A stretch of DNA of 64,000 bases, taken from contig CM069870.1 in assembly GCA_036172665.1 (NCBI GenBank), positions 20,620,001 to 20,684,000 of the forward strand, written 5' to 3'. The DNA is from Prosopocoilus inquinatus. Taxonomy: Eukaryota > Arthropoda > Insecta > Coleoptera > Lucanidae. The notes beneath the pieces are model-generated. The model ran no database searches. It was not told the DNA's origin and saw nothing but the letters and a program-made list of their open reading frames with translations. This document shows, piece by piece, positions 21,872 to 33,699 of this stretch. The translations under genes were made by a program, and so were the position numbers. Position 1 is the first letter of the stretch. Each line of letters opens with the position of its first letter.

Positions 21872-23127
21872 CAGTGCTGCCAATGGCCGGGAAATTTCCC
21901 GAATTTCGGGAAAAACGTGTTGGTTGGGAATTTTGAGGGATATACAAATTCGCAGGAATTTTAGTTATCAAAACCCGAGAAAAAATTATAAATACAACTT
22001 GTTGTGTTCTGTTTAACAATAAAAAAAAATCTTTCAGTTTCGAAATTGTTTGAGTACGAGCGAGTAACTTAAAAATCTATACGAGTTTAGAAAATACTTC
22101 TCTAACGAGATTGTGCACAGTATTTATAGAAAATAAAAAATACTATGTAGTTTAGTACGTCATTATGCTGTAATTGTTGCCATACTGTAAAGTCCCACTT
22201 TACTTAAATGATTTACATTTTTTAATGCTCTTTGGACGGCCGTATGTGACATATCAGTTCAGCCGTTGGCCGTGGTCAATTCTTAATGCAGAATGTCAAA
22301 AACAAAAATGGCGACCAATCGTTGAGATGAAAGCGCAAAATAAACTCATATCGAGTAAACGAAAACAAAAGACGATCAATCGATAATTAAAAAACAAGAT
22401 AGCGTCGAATCAAATCAAACAAAAGAGAAAACAAAAAAATGGATATAAACTGACAGTTAAAACATAAAAGCACTGCAAATAAAATCGATTAAAAGAAAAA
22501 ACAAATATAGATCAATTGATTATACCGAAAAGTGAATTAAATAAAGTCAAATGAAACACTAAACAAAAGACGATCGGTGGTGGAAATAAGACTAAAATAA
22601 AAATTCTATGAAACTAAATGAATCGAAGCACACGGACTAAAGTTTGGACAAAAAAACAAAAGAAAATAAAAGTGATAATTCAAATATAAAAATAAGAGGA
22701 TCGGCAAACAATCGGTTTATAATAAAAAAAAAAGCACACGGACTAAAGTTTGGACAGAAAAACAAAAGAGAATAAAAGTGATAATTCAAATATAAAAATA
22801 AGAGGATCGGCAAACAATCGGTTTATAATAAAAAAAAAATTAAAACAAAATAAATAAATTACAAATTGTCAAAATTTACCAAAATTTAAATTTAACATTA
22901 TTAGTATATCTGCACCTGCTGATTTGGAAATATTAATTAAATTCGAAAGGCCGTCGATGAAAATTTTTATTTCCTTGCAAGGGGTCGACGTTTTAAAAAA
23001 AGGTTAGGAACCCCTGTCCAATAATTGCTGGACACCCGGTATTTAATAATTTTTCAATATAGGGGAAAGAACGGGAATTTTCATTAGAATTTGCGGGATT
23101 TCAGACTTAATACGATTGGCAGCACTG
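21872..23127. mobile_element. Non-autonomous hAT-type element, 1.26 kb
   Basis: Inverted ends are CAGTGCTGCCAAT on the left and ATTGGCAGCACTG on the right. Outside them lie TGTTTGAC (21864-21871) and TGCTTGAC (23128-23135), an 8-bp target duplication with one mismatch. TIR type and 8-bp duplication are hAT hallmarks. The interior holds an A-rich asymmetric block and a 104-bp tandem duplication, with no transposase. Confidence 0.75.
22628..22838 (+). repeat. 104-bp tandem duplication
   Basis: Two nearly identical copies start at GCACACGGACTAAAGTTTGG (about 22629 and 22733) and run through AGGATCGGCAAACAATCGG. High identity suggests a recent duplication inside the hAT-type element. Confidence 0.85.
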
Positions 23128-23135
23128 TGCTTGAC

Positions 23136-24685
23136 TGGAGTGTTCCGAAATCGTGGGATTGATCCCGATTGGTGGGACTTTTAGCTAGAAAATGCAATCG
23201 AGGGATTTTTTTCTTAATTTCGTGGTATTTTTTTTTGGTTCTACAAATGCATATGTTAAAGAAAAAAATTATATCGACTAAGTTTGAAATCAGCAAACTT
23301 GTTAAGTGCTGCCATCACATAGCGATCACCGACGTTATCGTAATCGATGTTAGCGTTCTCTTCCGTACCGACACACAGTGCGTCGAATGATAGGCGTAAA
23401 TGGACAAAAATCATAATTCTTCTTTCTCTTATTTTTTGGTCTTGGAAATATATTATAAACAGTTGCAGTAATTGAAAATAGAATAGTATCACTAGAATAT
23501 ACAGGGTGCGTCATTAGTATTGATTACTTCAACAGCATCTTAACTATTAATTATAAAAGAAAATGCTTATACAAAAGTTATTGTCTATAATTAGCTCTAT
23601 ATGAGAAAATTATTTTCACGTATACAGCATGTTCAATAAGTGAGCTATCTACCAAACTTATACTTTTTAAATGGAATATATCTAACAATTTCGATAGATC
23701 TCTTAAAAACTTACAACTGTAGCCCTAAATCGAAATCTATAGCTCTCCCATTATTTACCTAACTAACTATAAATATCGTGTAGAACAATACCTATGAGTA
23801 AACGTAACATTTTTGATGTACAGTCACGCGCAACTAAAATGTACAAACTACACGCAAACTTCGCCCTTAAGACCTTATGCTAAAAGGCTCATGTCAAATT
23901 GCAGTACTTAAGGTGCGTACGGCTGTACGTTTGCATAAAAATAATTGAAACTTAAAAGTTTAAATTTTACAAGAAAATGAAATGGAACGCTCTATACATT
24001 TTGACACAATTAAATAGTTGTAACTATAATAGTCCCACTTCTGACGGAGAAAAGAAAATGAAGAAAAAAGAAAGGTCATAATTAGATTTATTCAATTTTA
24101 ATGAAGTATTGACATTTATAAATAATCCGACAACGTAAGTTCACTACAAGAAATTCTTACAACTGAAGTTTATTCATTGCTGAAGTTCAAACAAAAAAAT
24201 ATTATTTTTATCTAATGAAAATTGAACTCCATTAATCCATCAATTTATTTTCAACATTTAATCGATATCTTGGGAACTGTTGAATATTATTGATTGATAT
24301 TGTTGATTTTTAGTTGATTTTTGCAAACGCATGTCTTACATTTTCTAATATTCAATCGTATTTTGTCGAATTAAAAAAAAGCATAAGTAACACTAGAGGC
24401 TAAAACATTTTCAATAACAAATAATTAGCGTTGGATATCGATTAGATGTTGAAAATAAATTAAGGATTAATACAGTTAAATTTTCATTAGATACAAATTA
24501 GTTTTTTTTTTAATAGTAATTATGTATACCTATAGTTCATTTCAGCTGTAAGCAGTTTTAGTAGGGAACTTATGTTCTCGTATCACTCATAAATGACAAT
24601 ATTTTCTCGAGATTTAATAGAGAAACGTAATGGTGCCCTTTCCTTTTTGTTTATTTTCTTTTCTTTTCTTCTCCTCTACTCTATG
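23136..24685. other. No gene seen
   Basis: AT-rich sequence; one TACAGGGTG end-like motif at about 23500 suggests a worn Tc1-type MITE whose partner end I did not find. Confidence 0.35.
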
Positions 24686-24688
24686 TAG

Positions 24689-25633
24689 GAAGCTCTGTAG
24701 ATCTTTCTTCATCAAACCAAAAAATTCGCTTCCGAGAACATTGCCTCCAAAATCTACTACAATTCAGGTAAAAATAAGAACAAGCTTGAATTAATTATTT
24801 GTTTACACTATCCAGACATTCTAATATATTTACATTTTTTTAATGTAACTTTTGGGTTTGATTGTATTGATTTTGATGTTTCCTTGACAGGAAATTCACT
24901 TGTTAAAAATTTGTTTATTGGTGATATGGGAAACGTTGCTAAAACAAATTTTTCGGTGAATTACCAGCATATTAGCAGGTAGTAGCAGGAGAATTTCTTG
25001 TTTTCGTAAAACGCGTGGATGAAGGAATCAGATTAAAAAAAAATATTCGATACGTTTCTTTACGTATTTTTGTAATATTCGATTAAACTTTACTTTTAAT
25101 TCTTGAAATAAGATAATTTTCATTTGTTTTAATGTTTTAATATCCTCACAAATTAGTTTGAAATTATTCATATCTGTAATGGAAGACTCCATTGTTAGGA
25201 TTAATAGTCAAAATTATTTAGTTTTTTTTTTTTAGTTGATTATGTAAGGTAAAATTCAATGAAACGTAAATGTTACTGTGGCACAAGGTCCTTGAACTTT
25301 CAAAAACTATATCATAAATAGTTACAAAAAACAAAGAATTCAAAGAAATAGTGATTTTATTTAATTTTTAGACATTATTTGGTGAGTACTGAAATCTTAT
25401 TATCCCTTAAAAAAAATATTGCATTTTCGATTTTTGTCCACAGCTCGACGCACTGTGCGACATCGCATCATCCGGCAAGTACTAATTGTTACAAACTATT
25501 CATGTAGATTACTTGATCAGAATAAAATCTGTTCATCCTAAATTCTTCATTGTTAATAGAAAAATGATGTATGTATTTATTTTATATTTAACATTTTTTT
25601 TTCTATCTTGACAGATAACTGTAAACTGTACAG
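24689..25633 (+). other. Candidate chain of small exons
   Basis: Three segments have strong splice signals. 24689-24767 follows a long pyrimidine tract ending TATGTAG and precedes GTAAAA. 25444-25474 (31 nt) lies between TTTTTGTCCACAG and the GC-type donor GCAAGT. 25615-25633 (19 nt) lies between CTATCTTGACAG and GTAAGT. They stay open when joined in one phase (KNSLPRTLPPKSTTIQ, then LDALCDIASS, then DNCKLY), but a second phase is also open across the first two, so the reading frame is not settled. A possible terminal exon is at 28896. The gene is unrecognised, and a noncoding RNA is possible. Confidence 0.3.
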
Positions 25634-25858
25634 GTAAGTAGATACGCACAGTACTTTTCTGTGTATAACATTTTCTTCTCTCAGATCTATATCTTGCGAT
25701 GAAGGATTTTTTTCTCGAATCGGAATTTTTTACATCGTTTTATGGGAAATATTACTGTGAAAGGTTGGGAAGATTATTTGTCTGGTTTTGTATTGTGGTT
25801 TTCTTTAATGGTTTTATGGTGGTTTTTTGCGACATCTGTAATATATTAAATTCTCTTA

Positions 25859-26617
25859 TGCTAGGGCCACACTAACGCGTAATGCCGTTAATTACTGCGC
25901 TATTTGGCATTAAATATAGGTGTAGCCACGACTTAACACGCTAATTTGTTATCGTCGTTATGAATGGCGTTAAACGTTAGACGATAGCTCTGTTTTGACA
26001 CATCAAAAGGATTTAGCGCGTCATTTAACGCTTATTTTGGCCACACTAGCTAGCATTTGTGAATTAACTATCCAACAGGTTTTAGCGTATTTGTTATGGG
26101 TTTAAGCTTGAGCGTAGTTAGCGCTTGAGCTTGGTTAATGATTTTAAATAAAATGGCCCGTATTCTCATCTCATGATTAGAGTCGTCTGTAACTAAAGCT
26201 GTGATTAAAATAAACAAAAACGATATAGCTTCATGCGAATTTAATGAGTAAGAGAGTGATAGAGAATTTAATCACGGCATTACTAAATTAAAGACGAGGT
26301 TAGAATACTGGCCATTTGCACGAAATGGACAGATAAAACAAATCGAGTAATTATGAAATAATCGAGTTTTTAGCCTTAACATCTGGTGATGTAATACGGC
26401 TTACTTAATAATACAATAAATTCATAATATAATAATTTAACTTATAGAGTACACCAGTCTCCATCTTGAAATTATTTTATTAAAAAGCGCGTCATTTATT
26501 GACTTATCAAATGCAAGTGTAGCCGTTCAATTCATCGCGTAGTTTAAGCTATATTCTTTGACGCCTTAATTATTACGATAATGAGCGTTGGACGTTGACG
26601 TTAATGTGGCCCTGGCA
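25859..26617 (+). mobile_element. MITE copy 1, TTA target site
   Basis: Ends are TGCTAGGGCCACACTAACG and CGTTAATGTGGCCCTGGCA, with TTA duplicated outside (25856-25858 and 26618-26620). The 3-bp TTA duplication fits the PIF/Harbinger type. It is 759 bp long with no coding capacity. Confidence 0.75.
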
Positions 26618-26638
26618 TTATCATTAACTTACGTTTAA

Positions 26639-28118
26639 TGCTAGGGCCACACTAACGTTAACGTCTAACGTCCATTATCGTAATAATTAATGCGTTAAAA
26701 AATATAGATTTAACTAAGCGATAAATTGAATGGCTACACTTGCATTTCAAAATAATTTCAAGATGGAAACTAGTATACTCTATGAGTGTAAATTATTATA
26801 TTATGAATTTATTGTATTATTACTGGACCAGACAAAACCCAAGGCTAAAAACTCGATTATTTCATAATTACTCGATTTGTTTTATCTGTCCATTTCGTGC
26901 GAATGGCCGATATTCTAACCTCGTCTTTAATTTAGTAATGCCGTGATTAAATTCTCTATCACTCTCTTACTCATTAAATTCGTATAAAGCTATATCGTTT
27001 TTGTTTATTTTAATCACGGCTTTAGTTAGAAATGACTCTAATCATGAGATGAGAATATCGCCCATTGTATTTAAAATCATTAACCAAGTTCAAGCTCTAA
27101 CTACGCTGAAGCTTGAACACATAACAACTAAGCTAAAACCTGTTGGATGAGTTAATTCATATATGCTAGCCAGGGCCCCCGTAACCATGTGTGCAAAGCG
27201 TGCAGTGCACGCGGGCGCCATGTTTAAGGGGCGCCAATTAGCCTCTTGGCCACGGGACATGTCTTGTCATTTTCTTCGACAAAAAATTAACGGGAAATAG
27301 TTTCTTGTTTGGCAAAAATTATTCGAAAAAACTATCCACAAGACTGAACTGTCTTGATAAAGCCGTCAACCTCACGGCAAAACGTTGACCAAAATAGAAC
27401 AGTTAACTACAGCAATTAAGTTTCATTTTAGTGCTAAATTTTTCATAAAACATTTAATTTACTTAATAATTTTATTATGTAAAAAATATTTTTTTTTACA
27501 TATTTAAAAAAAAATTATTTTACTTTTTAAGTTTTTAGAAATTTAAGTTCCTTTTGCTTTTGTGATTTTGTTTCTTTTATTCTATTATTAATAACAAGCG
27601 GGCTCCGTCCACTTGCTTTCTGGGAGGGTGGGGGGGTCTGAACAGGGGTTGAACAGATGTAAAGAAAGCGCTTCGCGTCGTCTGGACCTTGGCTAGGAAC
27701 TTGAAAAACAGTAAAGGAAAATGTTTAAAAAAGTGAAGGAAATGCTTGCAAAGCGTTTAAAAAAAATTGAAAAGCTTTAAAAAAATGTTCCCTAATGTGT
27801 AAATTTTTTTTCAATTTTTTTTATTTCTTTTAATTTTTCTAAATAATTTCGATAATTGACCGTTTTTGCGTGCCCCGACTCATCTGTCAGAGGGCGCCAA
27901 AATATGAAGTGGCACGCGGGCGACTTTTGGTCTCGCGGGGGCCCTGATGCTAGCTACTGTGGCCAAAATAAGCGATAAATGACGCGCGAAATCCTTTTGA
28001 TGTGTCAAAACAGACCGCCACCCGAGCTATCGTCTAATGTTTAACGCCATTCATAACGACGATAACAAATTAGCGTGTTAAGTCGTGGCTACACCTGTGT
28101 TTAATGCCAAATAGCGCA
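26639..28118 (-). mobile_element. MITE copy 2, inverted and interrupted
   Basis: An inverted copy of the same MITE, starting with TGCTAGGGCCACACTAACG 21 bp after copy 1. It is split by a hAT-type insertion at 27171-27946. Its far end lacks the last ~37 bp and is fused directly to copy 3 at 28118/28119. Confidence 0.8.
27171..27946. mobile_element. Nested hAT-type element, 776 bp
   Basis: Ends CAGGGCCCCCG and CGGGGGCCCTG are inverted and flanked by a perfect 8-bp duplication ATGCTAGC (27163-27170 and 27947-27954). Copies 1 and 3 give the uninterrupted site. Internal words such as GGGCGCCA near both ends are common in insect hAT relatives. No transposase; non-autonomous. Confidence 0.9.
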
Positions 28119-28872
28119 TAATGCCGTTAATTACTGCATTATTTGGCATTAAACATAGGTGGCCACGACTTAACACGCTAATTTGTTATCGTCGTTATGA
28201 ATGGCGTTGAACGTTAAACGATAGCTCGGATGGCGGTCTAATTTGACACATCAAAAGGATTTCGCGCATCATTTAACGCTTATTTTGGCCACACTAGTTA
28301 GCATTTGTGAATTAACTCATCCAACAGGTTTTAGCGTATCTGTTATGGGTTCAAGCTCTAACTAGAGCGTAGTTAGAGCTTGAGCTTGGTTAATGATTTT
28401 AAATAAAGTGGCCCGTATTCTCATCTCATGATTAGAGTCGTCTCTAACTAAAGCTGTGATTAAAATAAACAAAAACGATATAGCTTTATGCGAATTTAAT
28501 GAGTAAGAGAGTGATAGAGAATTTAATCACGGCATTACTAAATTAAAGGCGAGGTTAGAATACGGGCCATTTCCACGAAATGGACAGATAAAATAAATCG
28601 AGTAATTATGAAATAATCGAGTTTTTAGCCTTGTATGGTGATGTAATACGGCTTACTTAATAATACAATAAATTCATAATATAATAATTTAACTTATAGA
28701 GTACACCAGTCTCCATCTTGAAATTATTTTATTAAAAAGCGCGTCATTTATTGACTTGACGTCAACCGCAAGTGTAACCATTCAATTTATCGCGTAGTTT
28801 AATCTATATTCTTTGATGCCTTAATTATTACGATAATGGACGTTAGACGTTGACGTTAGTGTGGCCCTAGCA
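28119..28872 (+). mobile_element. MITE copy 3, head-to-head with copy 2
   Basis: A forward copy lacking its first ~21 bp, ending TGTGGCCCTAGCA followed by TTA. Copies 2 and 3 form a palindrome centred near 28118. The bases after copy 3 (CATTAACTTACGTTT) also follow copy 1, so the inverted duplication included flanking DNA. Confidence 0.8.
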
Positions 28873-28895
28873 TTACATTAACTTACGTTTGACAG

Positions 28896-29125
28896 GAAAC
28901 GTTTGGTGCGATAATTCAACGAAATCTCGACGATTTTGTAGTATGTATAACGACGGATAGATGTCTCTGGCAATATAAGAAAAAAAATGCATTGATGTGA
29001 TTGCTGCGATCGGTTTGACATGTACGCGTTTTGAGACACTTTTACTTTAAAAATCGGAGCGGCTACTTAAGTTTTTAAATTCAAAACTTCACGGCAAATA
29101 AACGACAGTGACTCAAAATGTAAGT
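28896..29125 (+). other. Candidate terminal exon with poly(A) signal
   Basis: An acceptor GTTTGACAG precedes 28896, and AATAAA lies at 29097-29102. If joined directly to the 31-nt exon at 25444 the frame reads GNVWCDNSTKSRRFCSMYNDG-like sequence ending at TAG 28958; joined to the 19-nt exon it stops after six codons. Removing the MITE complex would leave an intron of only a few hundred bases. The GTAAGT at 29120 may instead mark the end of a 5' noncoding exon of Camkmt. Confidence 0.3.
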
Positions 29126-29236
29126 AAACGTTTGTTTCTATATTAAATTGAATCATCTAACCTTAGCACACTGTCCCTTTAGAATTAAAAAAAAACACAG
29201 AACACAGGTTTTCTTTTTTCGTTTTCTCTGCGTTTT

Positions 29237-29271
29237 GTTGTTGCTATTGTTGTTGTTGTTGTTGTTGTTAG
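29237..29271 (+). repeat. (GTT)n microsatellite
   Basis: A run of TTG/GTT triplets, about eleven units with one interruption, in the probable 5' noncoding region of Camkmt. Confidence 0.9.
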
Positions 29272-29418
29272 ATCTTCGCTATTAAATGTTATGTGAACAA
29301 AAGCATGAAGGAGTGAAATATTTTTGTTAACATGCAAGAAGTAGAACTCACTGATTTATTTTGTGCCCTTGCAGGCAGTGCTTAAGAAGGAAAACGCCGC
29401 CGTCATGTTAAACACTCT

Positions 29419-30436
29419 ATGGACCAAAATAGTAAAAAATGTGTAAACGGCAGCATTGACATTAATCAAGTATTAACGACTGACAGTAATGAAAAGAAAA
29501 AAGTAGCTCGCAGACGCTGGGCGATTTTGGCAAAGGCTCTGAAGGTCTGTTAAAAATAATTTGCACATAAATTATTTGTTTAAACCTATTTAATTTCTTG
29601 TACAGAGTCCAACTGGGAGCGAACCGTCGAGTCCGACAGACGAATTCTCAGTTCGACGTATTTCATCCTTCATGCTTTTAAAGAGCCAGAAAATCGATTG
29701 CGTCCCGCCAAACCTAAAAGACACGCTCAGCCTAGATCAGATTAAAAAATGCGCTTGGTACAAGTATTCCATGTGCGTAGACGAGAACGAATTCTCCGTC
29801 ACAATCGGACAGAGGAAACGAACATTCTCAGCTGAAGACCTCATGGGGTTCAACAATACAGGGAACATTTGCATTTGGCCTTCGGAAGAAACCCTAAGTT
29901 ATTATATCGGATCGAACTTGAATTTATTCAAGGATAAATTGGTGATCGAGTTGGGGGGTGGCATGTCATGCCTTGCCGGTTTGTTTTGTGCAAAGTACGC
30001 ATATCCCAGGCACGTAACTCTAACGGATGGCAATCGGGTTTCAGTTGAGAATGTTCAAGTGAGTATTTTATGCAATGAATTCGTGTGTCCGGTTGTGTGC
30101 GAGGTACTAAAATGGGGAGGGCAGTTTAAAGACGAGAGCGGCAAGTTCGATGTTATTTTATGCGCTGATTGTTTGTTTTTCGATGAGGCCAGATCTGACT
30201 TGATTGATACTCTGTGGGGGTTGCTGTCGGAGAAGGGCTTGGCGCTCGTGATGGCCCCGAAACGCGGCTTGACTCTTCAGAATTTTATTTTTCAATCTCG
30301 CCAGAAAGGTTTTTGTTGCAAGGAAATCATCAATTACAATTGCGTTGTGTGGCAAAAGCACTTGCAGCTGCTCGAGAACGATGAATATGATGATAATATT
30401 CATTACCCTATACTTATAGAATTGACCAAGCTATAA
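29419..30436 (+). CDS. Camkmt: Calmodulin-lysine N-methyltransferase
   Basis: Transfers methyl groups from S-adenosylmethionine to a lysine of calmodulin. Two coding exons: 29419-29544 (42 codons) and 29606-30436, joined in phase 0 across a 61-bp intron, giving 318 residues, close to the ~323 of the vertebrate enzyme. The start MDQNSKKC is preferred because it joins in frame to the RRRWAIL and SVRRISSF segments that match the family N-terminus. Diagnostic parts are NNTGNICIWPSEE (about residues 125-137), the SAM-binding motif I ELGGGMSC (157-164), LTDGN, and CADCLFFD, as in class I, Methyltransf_16 enzymes. A 5' noncoding exon ending at GTAAGT 29120 and spliced to 29375 is plausible. There is no sign of damage. 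Wbp4 follows on the same strand. Confidence 0.95.
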
Positions 30437-32258
30437 GTGACCTTAGTACAATGATCTAGTCTAATTTCATATTGTTATAGTCAACAATATTCCTAATCTA
30501 GTCTATTGTGACCTATTTACCTTGTCTGTGATAATTAATACCAATTTCCTTATTAATATTATATATATGTAGTGTCTTAATGCTCATAGTTTTTTATTAT
30601 ACTCAAAAATACAGGGTGTTTATCTTTCGTATTTTTAAAATGCTCTTACTCGATTTTCTGTTATATATTTTTCTATTAGTATTACACGTAGTATTATTAA
30701 TAATTATTTATTACATATTGCAGTATATTCTGTTGAATTGGTGCTGCTGCTGCACCAAATCAAGTTTTTGTAAAATCGTTTGATTAATTCAGATTCAGAT
30801 GCACGTACTTAAAAGCAAACGAGTCGTATAAAGATTTGTAAATAATTTCATTCTCTCGAGGGAAAAACATTTCAATCACAATCAATCGAGATCTTTCACC
30901 GCCAGCTGTAACAAAAATAATTAAACTTGATCTTGCCTGTGTGTATTTATAGCTCTTACGATGTTGCAAACACTAACAATGTATACTAAATTTAAGTGTG
31001 TTTATCCTGGCTTCAACAATTGCCTTGCTCTTCTTCTTCGTTTATACAATTGATGAACACATTTCTGTAACAATAACTCTCATAGTCAGTCAAAATTTTG
31101 TTTGGTCCACTGCACACGTCAGGGTATTTGCGAACGCAATAAAAAATTTTATTGCACGCTGCTACCAAATTGCTTTGTTTTTCTTTTTTGTGTTACAACT
31201 GACATAATCACTCGCTTTAAATCAATTCTTTTGCTCGGCCCGGTTTTTTTAAATAAACTTCTGGAACTCGCCGCTGACTTCATTCATCTCTCGAGTGAAA
31301 CTTTTGGAATTCCCCCAATTCCCCAATTAACGTGCTTACGCTGATGTAATACGGCTTACTTATGACTGTGTACGTAATATATGAAATATTTACAAATGGT
31401 ATATGTATGTGTGTGTGTGTACTTAAAAACCAAACAAAAAAAAATGTCACAAGTAGGTTGCTTGTTGCCATAATCGCCTGTGATACATGACACAGTTACA
31501 TAAGGAATTAAGCAGAATCAGTAAATGAATATAATAATGCAGGCAGGAGAGAAATTAAATTAAAACAAAAAGTTTTTTTTTGAATTTATTTGAACAGATG
31601 AGATGAACATATCTAACAACATATTCAATTGATTTGTTTTCTTGTTTCTGTGTTTTAATTTATTATTTTCATTCATAAAAGAAGTCATATAATAAGAATG
31701 GAATTGCAGTAGACGTAGTTTGTTTACATTACAACAATTTGCTCAAAAATATGGACCACTTTGATATTACTACAACTTTTCAGTGAAGCTCCCTTTCTAC
31801 GATTACAACATGTCACCGATTCAAATCTTGTTATTATTTATTATCATACTGTTAAAACTATTTTACTAATTAAATACCATTGCTCAAATTAACAATTTTA
31901 ATTTCAAAATGATTTCATTAACTGATTCGGCACTATTTTGTAAGCAACTTACCTCCTGACATACCTACATTATGTAAATCAGGGACTCTACTAAAATAAA
32001 AAAAACCGTCATTAGACGTAGTTCCTACTGCAATATGATTTGGATCCTGATACTTATCGTATGTGTCCTTTAGATGACTTTATCGAGCTCTACCCATTCC
32101 TCAATTTTTTGATATTATTGTTTACGTATCGACTACTATTTGTTGTTTCCTTTAACCAGTATTCTTAGCGCTATCGTCTCTTATCATCTAGTCACACAAT
32201 AGTCATTCGTTGTTATTCGATTTTCCTCGTTTATTGTAGTTAAACAAGATACCTAATA
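30437..32258. other. Camkmt 3' region and intergenic DNA
   Basis: The Camkmt 3' UTR starts here; no canonical AATAAA was clear close to the stop. Near 31341 the word TGATGTAATACGGCTTACTT matches the interior of the MITE at 26389 and 28639 and is probably a remnant. A short (GT)n run is at 31406-31420. No other gene seen. Confidence 0.4.
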
Positions 32259-33478
32259 ATGTAAGATTGGACTGTTATTAATTAAAATTATTCATGTAAT
32301 AACGCAGTTATTTTACTTTTTTTGCCCTCCCCCTCCTCCCACCCATAAACAGGGCCGACTACTGGAAATCACAGGCGAGGAAATTCTGTGATTTCTGCAA
32401 ATGCTGGATTGCCGACAACAAACCTGTAAGTAAACTGCAACTCTTTAGTTAGTAGTAAAGTGGCGGGTTAAAATTTTTTTTATTAGAGCATCGAATTCCA
32501 TGAGAAAGGCCGAAGGCACCAGGATAATGTCGCGAAGAAACTCAAGTACATCTCGAAGAAGAGCAGGAAAGACGAAAAGGACTCCCTCAGGGTGGATGCG
32601 GCTATAAAACAGATGGAACAAGCCGCACTCGAATCCTACAGGAAGGACGTTGAAAACAACGCCGACCTCTCATCCTACTTAATTAACCAGAAACTGCAAG
32701 AAAATAACCTGGCGGTAAGCGACTCTGGATATTCCGGAAGGAAAATTTGGAAAGAGGCGAAAGGGGCCGATGGTCTCGTCTATTACTTCAACGAACTCAC
32801 CAATGGTTAGTTCACATTCATATTCAAATTGAGATTTAATGCGATTTCTTTTTTAAGAAACTAAGTGGACACCTCCCAACGAAGGCTTCTCTAGTCTGAC
32901 CGAACAGCGAGAACAAAAATTCCAAGAGACGAAGAACCAACTGAAAAGCATCGAAAAACAGAGATTGGTCGAAGGTAGAGTCAGGTTGGTACGTTGATTT
33001 TTGAATTTGTGTGAAACTCTAGATTAATTATTGCTCGCAGAGCTCAGGAGCTGCAAAAAGAAGAAGAGGAAGCCAGGGCGGCAGCTGCAAGAGAAAAAAT
33101 GAAGGAGCGACGAGTGGCTGAGGACCCCCCAGAGCCAGTGTCAGGGCCGATTTTATCTTCGGAAAATGACGGCCCCTACGGAAAGTGGAAAGTTATCGAG
33201 ACAGTGTAGGGGTCATTAAACGCGATTAAGCAGGAAAAAAATTACTTCCGATGTAATTTTTTCTTTTTTTTAGTACGAAAAATCTTGATTTACAATTGCC
33301 AAAGCAGGAGATTGAATACTTTCCGGTCCCTGCCATACAGCAGGAGGTACAACCAGTTCCAAAGGAATTTAAGGAAAAAACCGTAGAGACTTTGGGTTCG
33401 GGGAATGCGGCATTTAAGAAACGTAAATTCGGCTTCACCAATAAGCGAAACACCAGGCAAAGATTGGAAGATGATTAG
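32259..33478 (+). CDS. Wbp4: WW domain-binding protein 4 (FBP21 homologue)
   Basis: A spliceosome-associated protein acting at pre-catalytic stages. Exons: 32259-32260 (AT of the start codon), 32353-32425, 32487-32805, 32858-32984, 33041-33205 and 33274-33478, giving 296 residues. The start ATG is split by an intron: ...AT, GTAAGA donor at 32261, then G at 32353, producing MADYWKSQ as in the family. Residues 11-36 form a U1/matrin-type zinc finger with Cys13, Cys16, His30 and His36. A WW domain spans residues 113-138, with Trp113, Tyr124-Tyr125 and Trp135. Then come a charged helix rich in E and R, the YGKWKV segment, and a basic KKRKFGF tail ending LEDD. Only one WW domain is seen, where the human protein has two. 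Introns are 52-92 bp. AATAAA at 33647. Confidence 0.95.
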
Positions 33479-33646
33479 GTGTATTAATCGGACGTCAAGG
33501 TCATTATTTTATGGATTTAGTAATTGTAAATATCTCTCTGTGTGTGAATATACCGATATAATTTGTATTTTATTTTCTCAAGTGTCTTATTTTTCTTAAA
33601 TACAAGATTACTCCTGTTTATAAAAAAGGCTTCTTAAGTTTTCCGT

Positions 33647-33652
33647 AATAAA
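33647..33652 (+). terminator. Wbp4 poly(A) signal
   Basis: AATAAA located 169 bp after the Wbp4 stop codon on the sense strand. Confidence 0.65.
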
Positions 33653-33699
33653 TTATAAAATATCAAAGATACAAAGCTAGATATTTTTTTGATGATTAT

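Noticed and set aside
29111..29125. Exon end AT/GTAAGT at 29119 as the first exon of Wbp4, which would nest Camkmt inside Wbp4
   Set aside because: A closer equivalent, AT/GTAAGA at 32260, needs only a 92-bp intron; the upstream site better fits a 5' noncoding exon of Camkmt.
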